Program-made: the position numbers and the translations under genes
Shown here: positions 15,422 to 23,699 of the stretch, piece by piece
Layout: every line of letters begins with the position of its first letter
Numbering within the stretch: the stretch's first letter is position 1
Source: Clostridiales bacterium
GTDB taxonomy: Bacteria; Bacillota; Clostridia; Oscillospirales; Oscillospiraceae
Assembly (NCBI GenBank): GCA_902363045.1
Contig: CABIYX010000002.1
Coordinates: 136,274 to 188,895, forward strand
Direction: 5' to 3'
Length of the DNA stretch: 52,622 nucleotides
Notes under the pieces: generated by a model
Told to the model about the DNA's origin: nothing
The model's input: only the letters and a program-made list of their open reading frames with translations
The model's database searches: none

Positions 15422-16327
15422 TTAGACGAGCGTATTTACTTTTGCCTGAACCTCTGCGTAGTCGTAGCCGGCAGCTTTAAGCCGGGCTTTACGATCTGCG
15501 CCGTTGCCCCATTTGCCCTGGAGAACCTCGCGGGCGATCTCCTCGACAGACTTACCGCCTCCAGAGACGACATAGGTACTAAAGCCGGCGGCTTTCAGCT
15601 TAGCAGCCATAGCGATCGCATTGGACTTCTGCGCGAACGCACCGACCTGAACCTTATACAGGCCGTTGACCTTTACCATATAAGTATCAAAGCCCTTAGC
15701 CTTGACCTGCTGGAGCAGCGCCTCGGCGCCTGCCTTATTGCGGAACGCGCCAGTCTGAACGCGGTACAGGACCTTTTCAGGCTGGGGCCTGGTATCTGTA
15801 CTCCCGAGGCGTTTGTTGACCTCAGAGGCAATCTGGGCGTGCCTGGAGTAGAGATATTCACCAGGGCAAGACTTATTGGCGTAGTCGCGGTGTACGGTCA
15901 TATTGCAGCCGTTCTTGTGGTTCACGCGGTCAGCCTTGCTGGTAGACCAGACAAGGCGGGGAATGCCGTTGCGCTTGCAAATATCAACGAGCAGGTCGAT
16001 CAAAGCGGCGTAGGCTTTGGCGTTGACCGCGTAAGGGTGTTTGGTATCGCTGGCGACCTCGATCGTGATCGCACGGTTATCATTTGCGGCATTGGAGGAG
16101 CACCAGGAGCGGTCCTTCTCCTCGCAATACATACCGATACGACCGTCTGCGCCGATACCGTAGTTGCAGGACGCCTGTCTGGAGGTAGGCGCAAAGATAT
16201 TGCCCAGGGTCTCCACGGAACACTGACCGACCACGCAATGAATAGTCACGGTGTCGATCTTGTGGTTTCTGGGGCTTGTCCTGTTCGGAGAGATTTTCGT
16301 ATAAGAGATAAGTTTACTGTTACTCAT
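15422..16327 (-). CDS. Endolysin: amidase with SPOR and CPL-7 domains
   Basis: The 301-residue product has an N-terminal Amidase_2-like N-acetylmuramoyl-L-alanine amidase domain (about 1-175), with zinc-ligand contexts DTVTIHCVVG and MTVHRDYANKSCPGEYL. Two SPOR-like peptidoglycan-binding repeats follow (LYRVQTGAFRNKAGAEALLQQVKAKGF and LYKVQVGAFAQKSNAIAMAAKLKAAGF). A C-terminal CPL-7 wall-binding segment (VEEIAREVLQGKWGNGADRKARLKAAG) closes it. The second of two ATGs (16327) is chosen for spacing from AGAGGAG. It overlaps the holin stop and is followed by a strong terminator. Confidence 0.94.
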   Translation of the reverse strand: MSNSKLISYTKISPNRTSPRNHKIDTVTIHCVVGQCSVETLGNIFAPTSRQASCNYGIGADGRIGMYCEEKDRSWCSSNAANDNRAITIEVASDTKHPYAVNAKAYAALIDLLVDICKRNGIPRLVWSTSKADRVNHKNGCNMTVHRDYANKSCPGEYLYSRHAQIASEVNKRLGSTDTRPQPEKVLYRVQTGAFRNKAGAEALLQQVKAKGFDTYMVKVNGLYKVQVGAFAQKSNAIAMAAKLKAAGFSTYVVSGGGKSVEEIAREVLQGKWGNGADRKARLKAAGYDYAEVQAKVNTLV

Positions 16328-16751
16328 TTTCATTCTCCTCTCTTACGGCAAAGCCGATAACATTCGTAGGCTCTTCGGGCTCCGGCGTTTGCGTATTCAA
16401 AATAGTAGTAAACTTAGTGTAGGCTTCTTTAATATATTTGCAGGAGACGAGCAGCACAGAGCCGATAATCACGAGGTCAGCGAAGAGGTCAGAGTACTCC
16501 TCAGGAATTGCCCAGCCGACCTGAGTAGCAAATAGCGGCAGCGCAGTGATCGACGTACAGAGCAGCGTCAGCCCGACAACGAAGGTCAGAATCTTCAGGC
16601 CGCTGGCGATCAGCTTGTCTCGGTCAAAGGGCTCATGCAGAATCTTGATATTGTACCAAAGGGAGAAAGCTACGTTCGCGAGGTACGCAGCGAGGAAGAT
16701 CAGCATTGCCCAGCCGATATTGATAAGGTTTTGAGTCAAACTTTCCAGCAT
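16320..16751 (-). CDS. Phage holin
   Basis: The 143-residue protein has about three hydrophobic helices (residues about 10-33, 50-72 and 86-107), charged ends and an acidic tail. It sits directly upstream of, and overlaps, the endolysin gene. This matches the toxin-secretion/lysis holin family of Firmicute phages. It would release the endolysin through the membrane. Confidence 0.85.
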   Translation of the reverse strand: MLESLTQNLINIGWAMLIFLAAYLANVAFSLWYNIKILHEPFDRDKLIASGLKILTFVVGLTLLCTSITALPLFATQVGWAIPEEYSDLFADLVIIGSVLLVSCKYIKEAYTKFTTILNTQTPEPEEPTNVIGFAVREENENE

Positions 16752-16754
16752 AGG

Positions 16755-17012
16755 TTATACCTCCTTTGAGTCGTTATAAATATCAGCCCCATACTTCTTG
16801 CGGAGCTTGATTCGGTTTTCTGCCTTTGCCTTGCTGTAGTAAAAGCCGGTAGCAGTCGCCAGCTCGGCAAAGACGGCGGGAATTAGGTAAGCGAGCGGCG
16901 AAGTGTCGCCGGTTCTCCATACGACCACCAAAGTAAAAGCCGTCACGACAAGCGTAACGGCTCCTACTGAGGCGATCAGTACTTTAGAGAACTCTCGTTT
17001 TTTAGTTCGCAT
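16755..17012 (-). CDS. Small membrane protein in the lysis cassette
   Basis: The 85-residue product has two hydrophobic helices (VLIASVGAVTLVVTAFTLVV and LAYLIPAVFAELATATGF) and a basic C-terminus. The ATG overlaps the stop of the preceding gene, so it is translationally coupled. It may be an antiholin or second holin. The longer open frame to 17108 is a shadow of its neighbour. Confidence 0.75.
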   Translation of the reverse strand: MRTKKREFSKVLIASVGAVTLVVTAFTLVVVWRTGDTSPLAYLIPAVFAELATATGFYYSKAKAENRIKLRKKYGADIYNDSKEV

Positions 17013-17316
17013 CCGGAGGCTGGACCGGCAGCTCGAGGAACTTGTTGTGAAGGTCGTCCATGACGCCGTTGACGCCGAGAGAGTGGTACTGCTTCCAGCA
17101 ATTCTCAAAGTTCTCTCTTGCGTAGATCGGTGCGTAGCCGCGGTCGTCCCACTTGTTATAGTCGTTAATCATCTGCGCCCTGAGCAGAGCCTGCAGCCCC
17201 GCCTTCACTGCGGCTGTGTCAGTGGCGTTCTTCTTAACGAGCGAGTGCAGATACTTGAATACTGCCGCGATCAGCGCCGGAGCGCCGAGAAGGCAGAGCC
17301 ATTGATAAATTGTCAT
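17002..17316 (-). CDS. Lysis-cassette membrane protein, unknown
   Basis: The 104-residue product starts MTIYQWLCLLGAPALIAAVF, a single N-terminal helix, then a charged amphipathic region (MINDYNKWDDRGYAPIYAREN) seen in phage hemolysin/holin-associated small proteins. GGGAGGAGG precedes ATG 17316, which overlaps the stop of the carbohydrate-binding gene. Probably a lysis accessory protein. Confidence 0.75.
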   Translation of the reverse strand: MTIYQWLCLLGAPALIAAVFKYLHSLVKKNATDTAAVKAGLQALLRAQMINDYNKWDDRGYAPIYARENFENCWKQYHSLGVNGVMDDLHNKFLELPVQPPDAN

Positions 17317-17999
17317 ACTACCTCCTCCCAGCCGTACACACCAGGTTCCCAAACATTATTTGCAGCAGTGCTGACCCACTTCTTGCCGTTGTGCGATACC
17401 TTGTCGCCGAGATTATAGGCGTCGTGCGCTCCGAGGGGCTGAGACCATTCCGGGAACTCAGCGCGAGGGTCGCCGATCTGTTTCCAGAGGCTTGCCGCAG
17501 AGGGCGGTGTCCAGTCAGCCTGAGACGTGTGCGCCTGGTTGCAGCGGTAGAGCTTGCCCTCATAGGTACAGATTGCTTTCGCAGCGTAGCTTACGGGGTA
17601 AGCCCAGGCCGGGAACTGCTCAGCGTGCTCGGTCAAGGTCGTATCGTCCAGCTGCTCCGTCTCTGCCAGCTTTACAAAGACAATATTTGCGAGCTCAGGA
17701 GCTTTAGCCTTCGCCAGAGCGCTCAGGTTCGCCTCGGTCGTATAGAACTCCCCGGCGTGGTAGAAGTAGTAACCTGCGGTTACGCCGTTGGGAACGCTCT
17801 CGACCTCAACGAGGGTGTGGCTGTCGCAGAGATAGCCGATGCGCTCAATAGGCCAGAAGGTATCGGAGTCGTTAGAATAGATCGCGTCAGCGTGCTCCTG
17901 GTCGCTGAGGATAACGACGCCGTTAGACTGCCTGCGAACGTAGCAGGGATGATTGCAGATTTCCACAATGAGCTTTGCGGAGTTCGTGATTAGGTACAT
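17313..17999 (-). CDS. Carbohydrate-binding (CBM5/12-like) tail-end protein
   Basis: The 228-residue product has two chitin-binding-type (CBM5/12) modules in the C-terminal half, with WAYPVSYAAKAICTYEGKLYRCNQAHTSQ and PLGAHDAYNLGDKVSHNGKKW; each has the aromatic pattern that lines the sugar groove. The N-terminal half is unrecognised. ATG 17999 is preferred, because ATG 18014 overlaps its GGAGGA site. It starts inside the last codons of the reverse transcriptase. It may help adhesion to host glycans. Confidence 0.85.
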   Translation of the reverse strand: MYLITNSAKLIVEICNHPCYVRRQSNGVVILSDQEHADAIYSNDSDTFWPIERIGYLCDSHTLVEVESVPNGVTAGYYFYHAGEFYTTEANLSALAKAKAPELANIVFVKLAETEQLDDTTLTEHAEQFPAWAYPVSYAAKAICTYEGKLYRCNQAHTSQADWTPPSAASLWKQIGDPRAEFPEWSQPLGAHDAYNLGDKVSHNGKKWVSTAANNVWEPGVYGWEEVV

Positions 18000-19183
18000 A
18001 GCGCTTTCCTCCATTCCGTTTTATTATTCGGGTGGAACCCGAACAACTTCTTAAAGTACAGGTCCATGCGTTGAACGGCATGGAAACTGTTGCCGCGTTT
18101 CATGTGTCCGCGCCAGCTTTCATAGGCCCCGCAAATATCAGAGAGCGGAAAGACTTTGCGGATGAACTTACCGCCGATCTTCACGACTCGGCCGACTTCG
18201 TTCCAGAGTTTGAACTTCTTGAGCTTGCGCCGCATTTTCTTAATGGTCTCATAGCTCATCTTGCGAAGGACCTTCCCGGTTTCAGTCAACTTGAAACGAA
18301 CCTGCAGGAACTTGAAACCCTCGCTGAGCCGCTTGATCTTCGTCTTCTTCGTGTTCAGAATGATACCGAGAGACGCACAGACCTCCTGCATTTGCACGAG
18401 ACACTTTTGCAGGTACTCTTTGCTCGTGTGAATCAGATAGCCGTCGTCCATGTACCTTGCGTAGCCCTTAATGCCGAGCTTTTCCTTTATAAAGTGATCG
18501 AGCTTGTTCGGCAGCATAAGCGCGGCAGTCTGGGAGATTTGACTTCCCAGGCCGTACCCGACCGGACCGAAGTTATCAAGGCACTCATTTGCGAGGGCCC
18601 TGATTCGTACGTCATGAATCCGCTTTGCGAGTTCTCTGCTGACAGGCCAGTGCTGGGCGTTCGCAAAGTAGTTGGAGAAGTCAAAAAGCAGGACATACCC
18701 GTCCTGGCCGTGCTTCCTGTAGTGCCTTTGCAGGTGACAGGTAAGACGGTTGAGGGCGAAGTCGATACCTTTGTTCTCCGTACTCGCGCCGTTGTCGTAG
18801 ATGAACGAGGGCTTGAGAGTAGGGTTGACTACCTTGTCGCAGAGCGTTCTTTGGACTACGCGCTCGCTGATATGAATACTCCTGATGTGCCGCATTTTCC
18901 CTCGGTCCCAGAGGTCGAACTCGATAAAGCCTCGGCTTTTATAGGTCCCGTCAAGAAGCGCGCGGCGCGTAGCAGCCGTATTCGTAACCAGGTTAAAGCG
19001 GTACATCTGAGTAGAGCTTTTCCAGCCAACCCCGCGGCAGCAGATATGGCCGGATTGATATAGATTTTCATAAGAAAAGACGTCCTCAAAGTCTCCGCAT
19101 GATCTGCTGAGCGCAAGGCGTCTTTCTTGTCGTCTTTTGACCCGCCTTTGATAGCGGGCCTCGTGTCGTTCTTCGCTTGTCAT
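17990..19183 (-). CDS. DGR reverse transcriptase
   Basis: The 397-residue RT has motifs in order: RSIHISERVVQRTL, DFSNYFAN (first catalytic Asp, about 168), the DGR-specific GLGSQISQ (about 211-218) in place of QGxxxSP, YARYMDDGYLI (YMDD 244-247), ILNTKKTKI and FLQVRF. It copies TR RNA into adenine-mutated cDNA. There is no maturase/X or retron-specific region. A basic N-terminus (YQRRVKRRQERR) may bind RNA. It follows TR by 239 nt and avd by 0.4 kb, the classical DGR order. Its ribosome site is weak (GGGGACAA). Confidence 0.97.
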   Translation of the reverse strand: MTSEERHEARYQRRVKRRQERRLALSRSCGDFEDVFSYENLYQSGHICCRGVGWKSSTQMYRFNLVTNTAATRRALLDGTYKSRGFIEFDLWDRGKMRHIRSIHISERVVQRTLCDKVVNPTLKPSFIYDNGASTENKGIDFALNRLTCHLQRHYRKHGQDGYVLLFDFSNYFANAQHWPVSRELAKRIHDVRIRALANECLDNFGPVGYGLGSQISQTAALMLPNKLDHFIKEKLGIKGYARYMDDGYLIHTSKEYLQKCLVQMQEVCASLGIILNTKKTKIKRLSEGFKFLQVRFKLTETGKVLRKMSYETIKKMRRKLKKFKLWNEVGRVVKIGGKFIRKVFPLSDICGAYESWRGHMKRGNSFHAVQRMDLYFKKLFGFHPNNKTEWRKALCT

Positions 19184-19422
19184 AAAATAAAAATTGTCCC
19201 CTTCGTACAGTAATGCTGAATCTCACGCGAAAAAGGTAACTGCATAGTAGTACCGCCCATGAAACACGGTCCGCGTAAACCGTGCCATGCAAGCAGCGTC
19301 CGAGCGACTACATCAAAGGAGTGTTTTAGCCTAAAGGCAGGGTACCAGTCATCCTTCCATAAAGGTACTGAGTTCGGCGGTTGTTTACCGCTTACTATGT
19401 CGGACCTGATTCCTTATGGAAT
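19184..19422 (-). ncRNA. DGR spacer RNA between TR and RT
   Basis: The 239 nt between TR and the RT start hold no gene. In the BPP-1 DGR the spacer downstream of TR is needed for RT/Avd binding and cDNA priming, and this stretch occupies the same place. Local inverted repeats are visible (for example ACGGT/ACCGT around 19266-19282), so it is probably folded. This is assigned by position. Confidence 0.6.
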
Positions 19423-19543
19423 CCGAAGCAAACGCCGTTGGAGTTGTTGGCGTTGTTATTGTTGGCGTTGCCGTTGCTGTTCACATTGCAGAAGTTGTTG
19501 GAGTTGCTCGCATTAGGAGAACGCTCCCACCACCAATTCGCAG
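19423..19543 (-). repeat. TR, DGR template repeat
   Basis: In the minus sense it would read WWWERSPNASNSNNFCNVNS and on through an Asn-rich run, with about fifteen AAC/AAT codons. AAC is the classic DGR codon because mutating its two adenines samples many residues without stops. It lies between avd and RT. All 14 differences from VR2 are at its adenines. It is non-coding: the surrounding frame has no supported start. Confidence 0.97.
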
Positions 19544-19582
19544 CACAAAGACAACAGTATCATGGCTGGACCCATATATCAG

Positions 19583-20008
19583 CTAAGGAAGATTTTTGAA
19601 TCTTTCCCTGTCTGACTTTTTGACGCCGGAAATGAGCTTAGCCTCTTCGGCGATCAGCGACGCCCACTCCTCGAGGGCGTTATCCAGCCAGCGCAGCTTC
19701 TCAGGGTTCTGCTTCAAGAGGTCGGACATAATACCGAGCTGGCCGATCAGGGCTTGCAAGGTAGCGTTGGCCTCGATCAGGTGATCTCTGCGAAGCTGTG
19801 CTTCATGCTGGTTTCCGGGGAAAACGCTGTTCGCCATTTTAACCTCATTGTATACGGTATCGGCGAGAGCGCTGAGCTCCTGAGCGCCGTAAAAGGTATA
19901 TCTTTTCGGCATCTTCAGGCAGCATTTTCGGGTGTGCACAGCGAGCTTGCGCGCGGTCTCTACGAACTGGACCGAGCTGTCCCCTCGCAGTGCTTTATAT
20001 ACTGACAT
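19583..20008 (-). CDS. avd: DGR accessory variability determinant (Avd)
   Basis: The 141-residue protein is a predicted four-helix bundle of the S23-like/Avd type: VETARKLAVHTRKCCLKMPKR, LSALADTVYNEVKMAN, RRDHLIEANATLQALIGQLG and ALEEWASLIAEEAKLISGVKK. Avd forms a basic pentamer that binds RT and the TR RNA. GGAGGTG precedes the ATG. It lies between VR2 and TR. Confidence 0.95.
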   Translation of the reverse strand: MSVYKALRGDSSVQFVETARKLAVHTRKCCLKMPKRYTFYGAQELSALADTVYNEVKMANSVFPGNQHEAQLRRDHLIEANATLQALIGQLGIMSDLLKQNPEKLRWLDNALEEWASLIAEEAKLISGVKKSDRERFKNLP

Positions 20009-20027
20009 AGTTGGCTTTCACCTCCTA

Positions 20028-20048
20028 CCGGGGCCACAAGGGCCCCGG
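20028..20048 (-). other. DGR target hairpin downstream of VR2
   Basis: On the coding (minus) strand a perfect 8-bp stem CCGGGGCC/GGCCCCGG encloses CTTGT, 32 nt past VR2 and 20 nt before avd. The loop is the same as in the VR1 hairpin, and the linker sequence (GATTTACT-type, TAGATAG, AGATTA) is also shared with the VR1 site. Confidence 0.88.
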
Positions 20049-20067
20049 ATTTACTATAGATAGTAGA

Positions 20068-21699
20068 TTAAACACAGAAGCCGAAGCAAACGCCGCTGGA
20101 GTTGACGGCGTAGTTAACGTTGGCGTAGCCGCTGCTGTCCACATAGCAGAAGCCGTTGGAGCTGCTCGCATAAGGAGAACGCTCCCACCACCAATTCGCA
20201 GACCCTGTGCCGTTGGCAAGGTGCTTGATACGATTGCCGGCAGTTGCAAAGTACGGGTACTGCGCACCCTCGTTTCCGGTCGAGTAGGTCTTCGAGCCAA
20301 AAATCTCCTGCTCAGAAAAGAGGAACAGCTTCATGGCATTCGTGTTAATCGTCGAACTTGCGCTACCGGCAGAAGTTTTCTTGTTCACGCTCTTCAGTAC
20401 AGATTGCAGGTCAGAGGGCAGCTGCTTCAGAAGTGTATTCTGGAGCCAGGAATACATAGCAGAACCTGGGAATCCGCCGCTGTTCGTACTCGAGCTGTTC
20501 ATCTGACGCTGGTCCTTCATCAGGTGTTTCAAGCCGAAGGTGATACCAGCTTTACCGCCGCCCGCAAGATCATCATGACCGAAGCCCACGATCACAAGGG
20601 TAAGGGTCTCGCCGTTGACGCTGATATTCTTCTCGTCGCCCACCTTCCAAAGGGTGGAGGCTTTGCCGGCGGCAGAGGCCTTGCTGATCTGCGCCCAGGT
20701 GTTATTTGCGAGAACCTTGTTGAAGAACAGGCACTCTGCGGTATAGGTCTGGCCGGAGTTGGTGATCTGGACGGAAACAGTCTCGGTCTTTTCGCCGGAC
20801 TTAGAAGCGGAGACCGCGTAAGTGCCGGGGGCGGTGATCTTCAGGTCCAGCACGCCGTTAGACGGGACAGTCCCCGAAACGGTTTTAGGACCAGTTGCGG
20901 TTACGGTCGCGCCAGACTCAGAGGTCACGCGCAGAGTCGCAGAGAAGTAGGCCAGAGACAAGCGATACTGCTTTACATCATCGACAACAACGTTCTCAGT
21001 TGCGGTCTGACCGTTCAGCGTAGCGGTCACTGTCCAGGTGCCATAAGCCGGAAGGGCAAAGGTCACCGTGCCGGTGCTCGTAGCGCTCAACGTCTTAGAG
21101 CCACTTTTACAGGTGACCGCGCTCCCGCTCGGAACAGTAACGATGATTTGCGGAGGCACGCCGACCGCGCCGAGCTGCGACTCAGGAATCTTGCCGTCGG
21201 CGCCAAGTGTGGCCACACCGCCCGCGGTACCTTTCTGGCTTGTAGGAATATAGTCGAGCTCAGGAATCTGCGCAACTGGAACCTTTCTGTTCCCGTCGAG
21301 AGTCGCAACGCCATTCGCTGCACCCTTCTGCGCGGTGGGAATGTAGTCCAGGGAAGGCAACTGCCCAGAAGGGACTTTACCGTCAGAGCCAAGGGACGCA
21401 ACGCCGTCCGGCTGGCCCTTCTGGTTATTGGGAATGTAGTCGAGCGACGGCAGTTGCCCGGCGGGAACCTTGCCGTCCTGGCCGAGCGAGGCGACGCCTC
21501 CGGCCTTGCCTTTTTCGGATGCCGGGATATAGCTGAGCGTAGGCAGCTGCTCAGCCGGCAGCTTGCCGCCGGCGTCGAGATCAGCCTTTTTCTTGAGAAC
21601 CTCGTCGACCTTATCGGCGTTCGCATTAAGGTCTGCAACGTCGCCGAAGTCTTCAGGCGCCGGCTTTATCAGGTTGTAGTTTTTCGTGTACGTAGCCAT
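20068..21699 (-). CDS. DGR target protein 2: tail fibre with variable C-type-lectin-like tip
   Basis: The 543-residue fibre begins with a baseplate-attachment region. About five repeats of some 30 residues follow (residues about 40-185; GGVASLGxDGKVPxxQLPxLDYIP), then two beta-sandwich/PEGA-like modules (about 190-320). The C-terminal DUF6273/CLec domain has ITFGLKHLMKD, LFLFSEQEIFG, NWWWERSP and SSGVCFGFCV. The last about 40 codons are VR2. It is the likely receptor-binding tip of the contractile tail. It lies after YmfQ and before avd. Confidence 0.95.
   Translation of the reverse strand: MATYTKNYNLIKPAPEDFGDVADLNANADKVDEVLKKKADLDAGGKLPAEQLPTLSYIPASEKGKAGGVASLGQDGKVPAGQLPSLDYIPNNQKGQPDGVASLGSDGKVPSGQLPSLDYIPTAQKGAANGVATLDGNRKVPVAQIPELDYIPTSQKGTAGGVATLGADGKIPESQLGAVGVPPQIIVTVPSGSAVTCKSGSKTLSATSTGTVTFALPAYGTWTVTATLNGQTATENVVVDDVKQYRLSLAYFSATLRVTSESGATVTATGPKTVSGTVPSNGVLDLKITAPGTYAVSASKSGEKTETVSVQITNSGQTYTAECLFFNKVLANNTWAQISKASAAGKASTLWKVGDEKNISVNGETLTLVIVGFGHDDLAGGGKAGITFGLKHLMKDQRQMNSSSTNSGGFPGSAMYSWLQNTLLKQLPSDLQSVLKSVNKKTSAGSASSTINTNAMKLFLFSEQEIFGSKTYSTGNEGAQYPYFATAGNRIKHLANGTGSANWWWERSPYASSSNGFCYVDSSGYANVNYAVNSSGVCFGFCV
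20081..20201 (-). repeat. VR2, variable repeat of the tail fibre
   Basis: Ungapped 121-nt match to TR with 14 differences. Each is a T in TR on the plus strand, so an A on the coding strand. Substitutions fall mostly in the first two bases of Asn codons (for example Asn to Tyr, Ser, Gly, Val, Asp). No stop codon is created. Confidence 0.98.
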
Positions 21700-22263
21700 T
21701 TACGGAAGTACCTCCTCTTTGATTTCTCTCCAGGTGAGTTTCTTTAGCTCTGCCCAGGTATAGGCCTTGATCTGGCCCCAGGTGTTATAAAGAAGCTCAA
21801 CGCTGAAAACCATGTTATAGGGCAAGATTCGCTCAAGGGTTTCTGCAATGATCGTCTCTTGCTTTTTAACAGTAAGAGCGACCTTCACGTTCACCGTAAA
21901 GGTCGCCGTATTGATCGCGAGAATATACCCGCCCGCGCCGCAAAGGGACTCCAGAAGAGCCTCCAGGCTCCTTCTGGTGTACGGAATATTCTCGTTATAC
22001 CTACTGAGCAGCCTGAGCTTGCGGTCGTCCAGGGTGTCCGTGGCGAAGGGCGTGATCTTCAGCATTTTCTCTCTGCGAGCAACGCCGTTTTCAGTCGCCT
22101 CCATGATGAACTGGTCATTCATGCAGTCTTCGCAGGCGTCCCAGATAGCCTGGACTTCCGGGGTCTCAGCCTCCATGATCGCCCGCATTTCCTGAACATC
22201 TTTCAGCACTTCAGGCAAGTACTCTCCGAGGTCGATCGTTCTGATATTATTGAAGTTACGCAC
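21700..22263 (-). CDS. YmfQ/DUF2313-like tail protein (XkdU-like)
   Basis: The 187-residue product matches the DUF2313 pattern: LPEVLKDVQEMRAIMEAETPEVQAIWDACEDCMNDQFIMEATENG, then DDRKLRLLSRYNENIPYT. These proteins close the baseplate wedge beside the gpJ-like protein in contractile-tail phages. It overlaps the XkdT-like gene by 8 bp and is directly followed by the fibre gene. Confidence 0.9.
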   Translation of the reverse strand: MRNFNNIRTIDLGEYLPEVLKDVQEMRAIMEAETPEVQAIWDACEDCMNDQFIMEATENGVARREKMLKITPFATDTLDDRKLRLLSRYNENIPYTRRSLEALLESLCGAGGYILAINTATFTVNVKVALTVKKQETIIAETLERILPYNMVFSVELLYNTWGQIKAYTWAELKKLTWREIKEEVLP

Positions 22264-23314
22264 CGGAGAACGACCCCCTCACTGCAACCGCGTCCTTATC
22301 AAGAGTGAGGTTTCCGGCCTGACCGTTCAGAGTCGTGCCGGAAATATCTACAATGCCGGAGAGCGCCAGAAGGCGGGACTCGATCTGCGAGATTCTCACG
22401 ATTAAGTTAGCCTCTCGTGCCCAGGTAGAATTGAGCTCTCGATAGTACGCGTCGATAGCGTCCTCGATATAGGTGAGGCTTTCTTCCAGGTTCCAGCCAG
22501 GGGCGAAAGTCAATGTAGTAGAGATATTGACCGTGGTGCCGGTCGCGGCAACGATCGTAACCTCGTGGTCAATCGGGGCAAGGCCGATACCCTCGCCGTG
22601 GTTCTGCGTGGGGTCAATCGCGGTCTGCACCTTCTCAACCAGAGTACTGGAAGGCGGCTTGTAGTCGCTGTCCGTGATAACGAGCTTGACCGTACCAGGA
22701 CCTTTCCAGGCTCGGTATGGCTTACAGCCGCCGACGCCGGGCAGAGCCTCAGTTACTTCCACATACTGCCCGCGGTTAAACCCATAGGACTGGTTCTCAA
22801 AGCTGTTGAGGTAGCGAAGGCGCAGAGTTTCAGTCGTTTCCTCGTCCTCGCCGTTGATCGCAATCGAGGTAAGTTCTGCCGTAGCAAGGCCCTCGATATA
22901 CTCAATGGGGATAAGCTGGCCTGTGTAGCTGTTCGGGTCTGCACCCGCAGTCTCGCACTTGAGGTAGTACTTCATGGACGAGATTTTCTCGGTCACAACC
23001 CAGTTATACTTATCGCAGGAGAACCGAGTACCGATAGGAATCTCCATGCTAAAGTCGCCGATACCGACCGCCGCAGTAGCGGGCAAAGGCGTAATGCCTC
23101 TCTCGCTGCAGCGCTTGATAAGGTAGTCACGGCTTGCTGTGTCAGCGAAGGTCTCGTTGAGTACAGTATCGAGGGCGACATAGATCATCGCGCTTTCCAG
23201 CGAGTTCGGCGCAAGCGCGTCGAAAATGATAGAGCCCTCGCGCTTGTCAAGGCTCGAGGCTACTCGCGCCAGTTTTTCTTGAAGAATCGCCTCATAGGTC
23301 TTATCTTCGTACAT
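22256..23314 (-). CDS. Baseplate J-like protein (XkdT-like)
   Basis: The 352-residue product starts MYEDKTYEAILQEKLARV and has the Baseplate_J pattern, with KREGSIIFDALAPNSLESA near the start, RCSERGITPLPA, ETLRLRYLNSFENQSYGFNRGQYVEVT and CKPYRAWKGPGTVKLVITD. It forms the baseplate wedge. ATG 23314 has GGAGGTGG upstream; the longer frame to 23395 lies in its neighbour's coding sequence. Confidence 0.93.
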   Translation of the reverse strand: MYEDKTYEAILQEKLARVASSLDKREGSIIFDALAPNSLESAMIYVALDTVLNETFADTASRDYLIKRCSERGITPLPATAAVGIGDFSMEIPIGTRFSCDKYNWVVTEKISSMKYYLKCETAGADPNSYTGQLIPIEYIEGLATAELTSIAINGEDEETTETLRLRYLNSFENQSYGFNRGQYVEVTEALPGVGGCKPYRAWKGPGTVKLVITDSDYKPPSSTLVEKVQTAIDPTQNHGEGIGLAPIDHEVTIVAATGTTVNISTTLTFAPGWNLEESLTYIEDAIDAYYRELNSTWAREANLIVRISQIESRLLALSGIVDISGTTLNGQAGNLTLDKDAVAVRGSFSGA

Positions 23315-23699
23315 CAGTTTCCACCTCCAGGTCACCGAAAATGCTGTGCACGGTAAAGGTAACGTGAACAGTCTCTTTTCCGGTTTCAAACTCAAAGCCG
23401 TCTACTGCAGTAACGCGGTCGTCCTGCAGCAGGGCTTCTGTAATACAACGCTTAATCTCTGGGAGCGCGTACTCTTTCGGCTTGCCGATCAGCTCGACGA
23501 GTTCCACCCCGTAGTCCCAGGAGTAAATCAGGTACGCATAGCGCTCTGTACTGAGAATCAGATAGATCGCTTGTCTTAGGGACTCGAGGTTATCGACCAT
23601 GCCGCGAATACGCCCATGCTCAATATCCAGAGCGTAAGTGAGACTCGGTTGAGTCTCGACCTCCAGCGTCAGGAGGTCGTCGTCTGTTTTGGGAATCAT
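23301..23699 (-). CDS. DUF2634 baseplate protein (XkdS-like)
   Basis: The 132-residue protein shows the DUF2634/gp25-like pattern: TYALDIEHGRIRGMVDNLESLRQAIYLILSTERYAYLIYSWDYGVELVELIG and DDRVTAVDGFEF. It is the lysozyme-fold wedge organiser without an obvious catalytic site. It overlaps genes on both sides within the xkd-like cluster. Confidence 0.92.
   Translation of the reverse strand: MIPKTDDDLLTLEVETQPSLTYALDIEHGRIRGMVDNLESLRQAIYLILSTERYAYLIYSWDYGVELVELIGKPKEYALPEIKRCITEALLQDDRVTAVDGFEFETGKETVHVTFTVHSIFGDLEVETDVRR

Noticed and set aside
17990..19183. Reading the RT as a group II intron maturase or retron RT
   Set aside because: There is no intron domain V/VI or maturase region and no msr/msd; the GLGSQISQ motif, Avd and TR/VR pairs identify a DGR.
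19259..19516. Plus-strand frame over TR
   Set aside because: It is Cys/Trp-rich because the complement of Asn codons reads that way; TR is a non-coding template.
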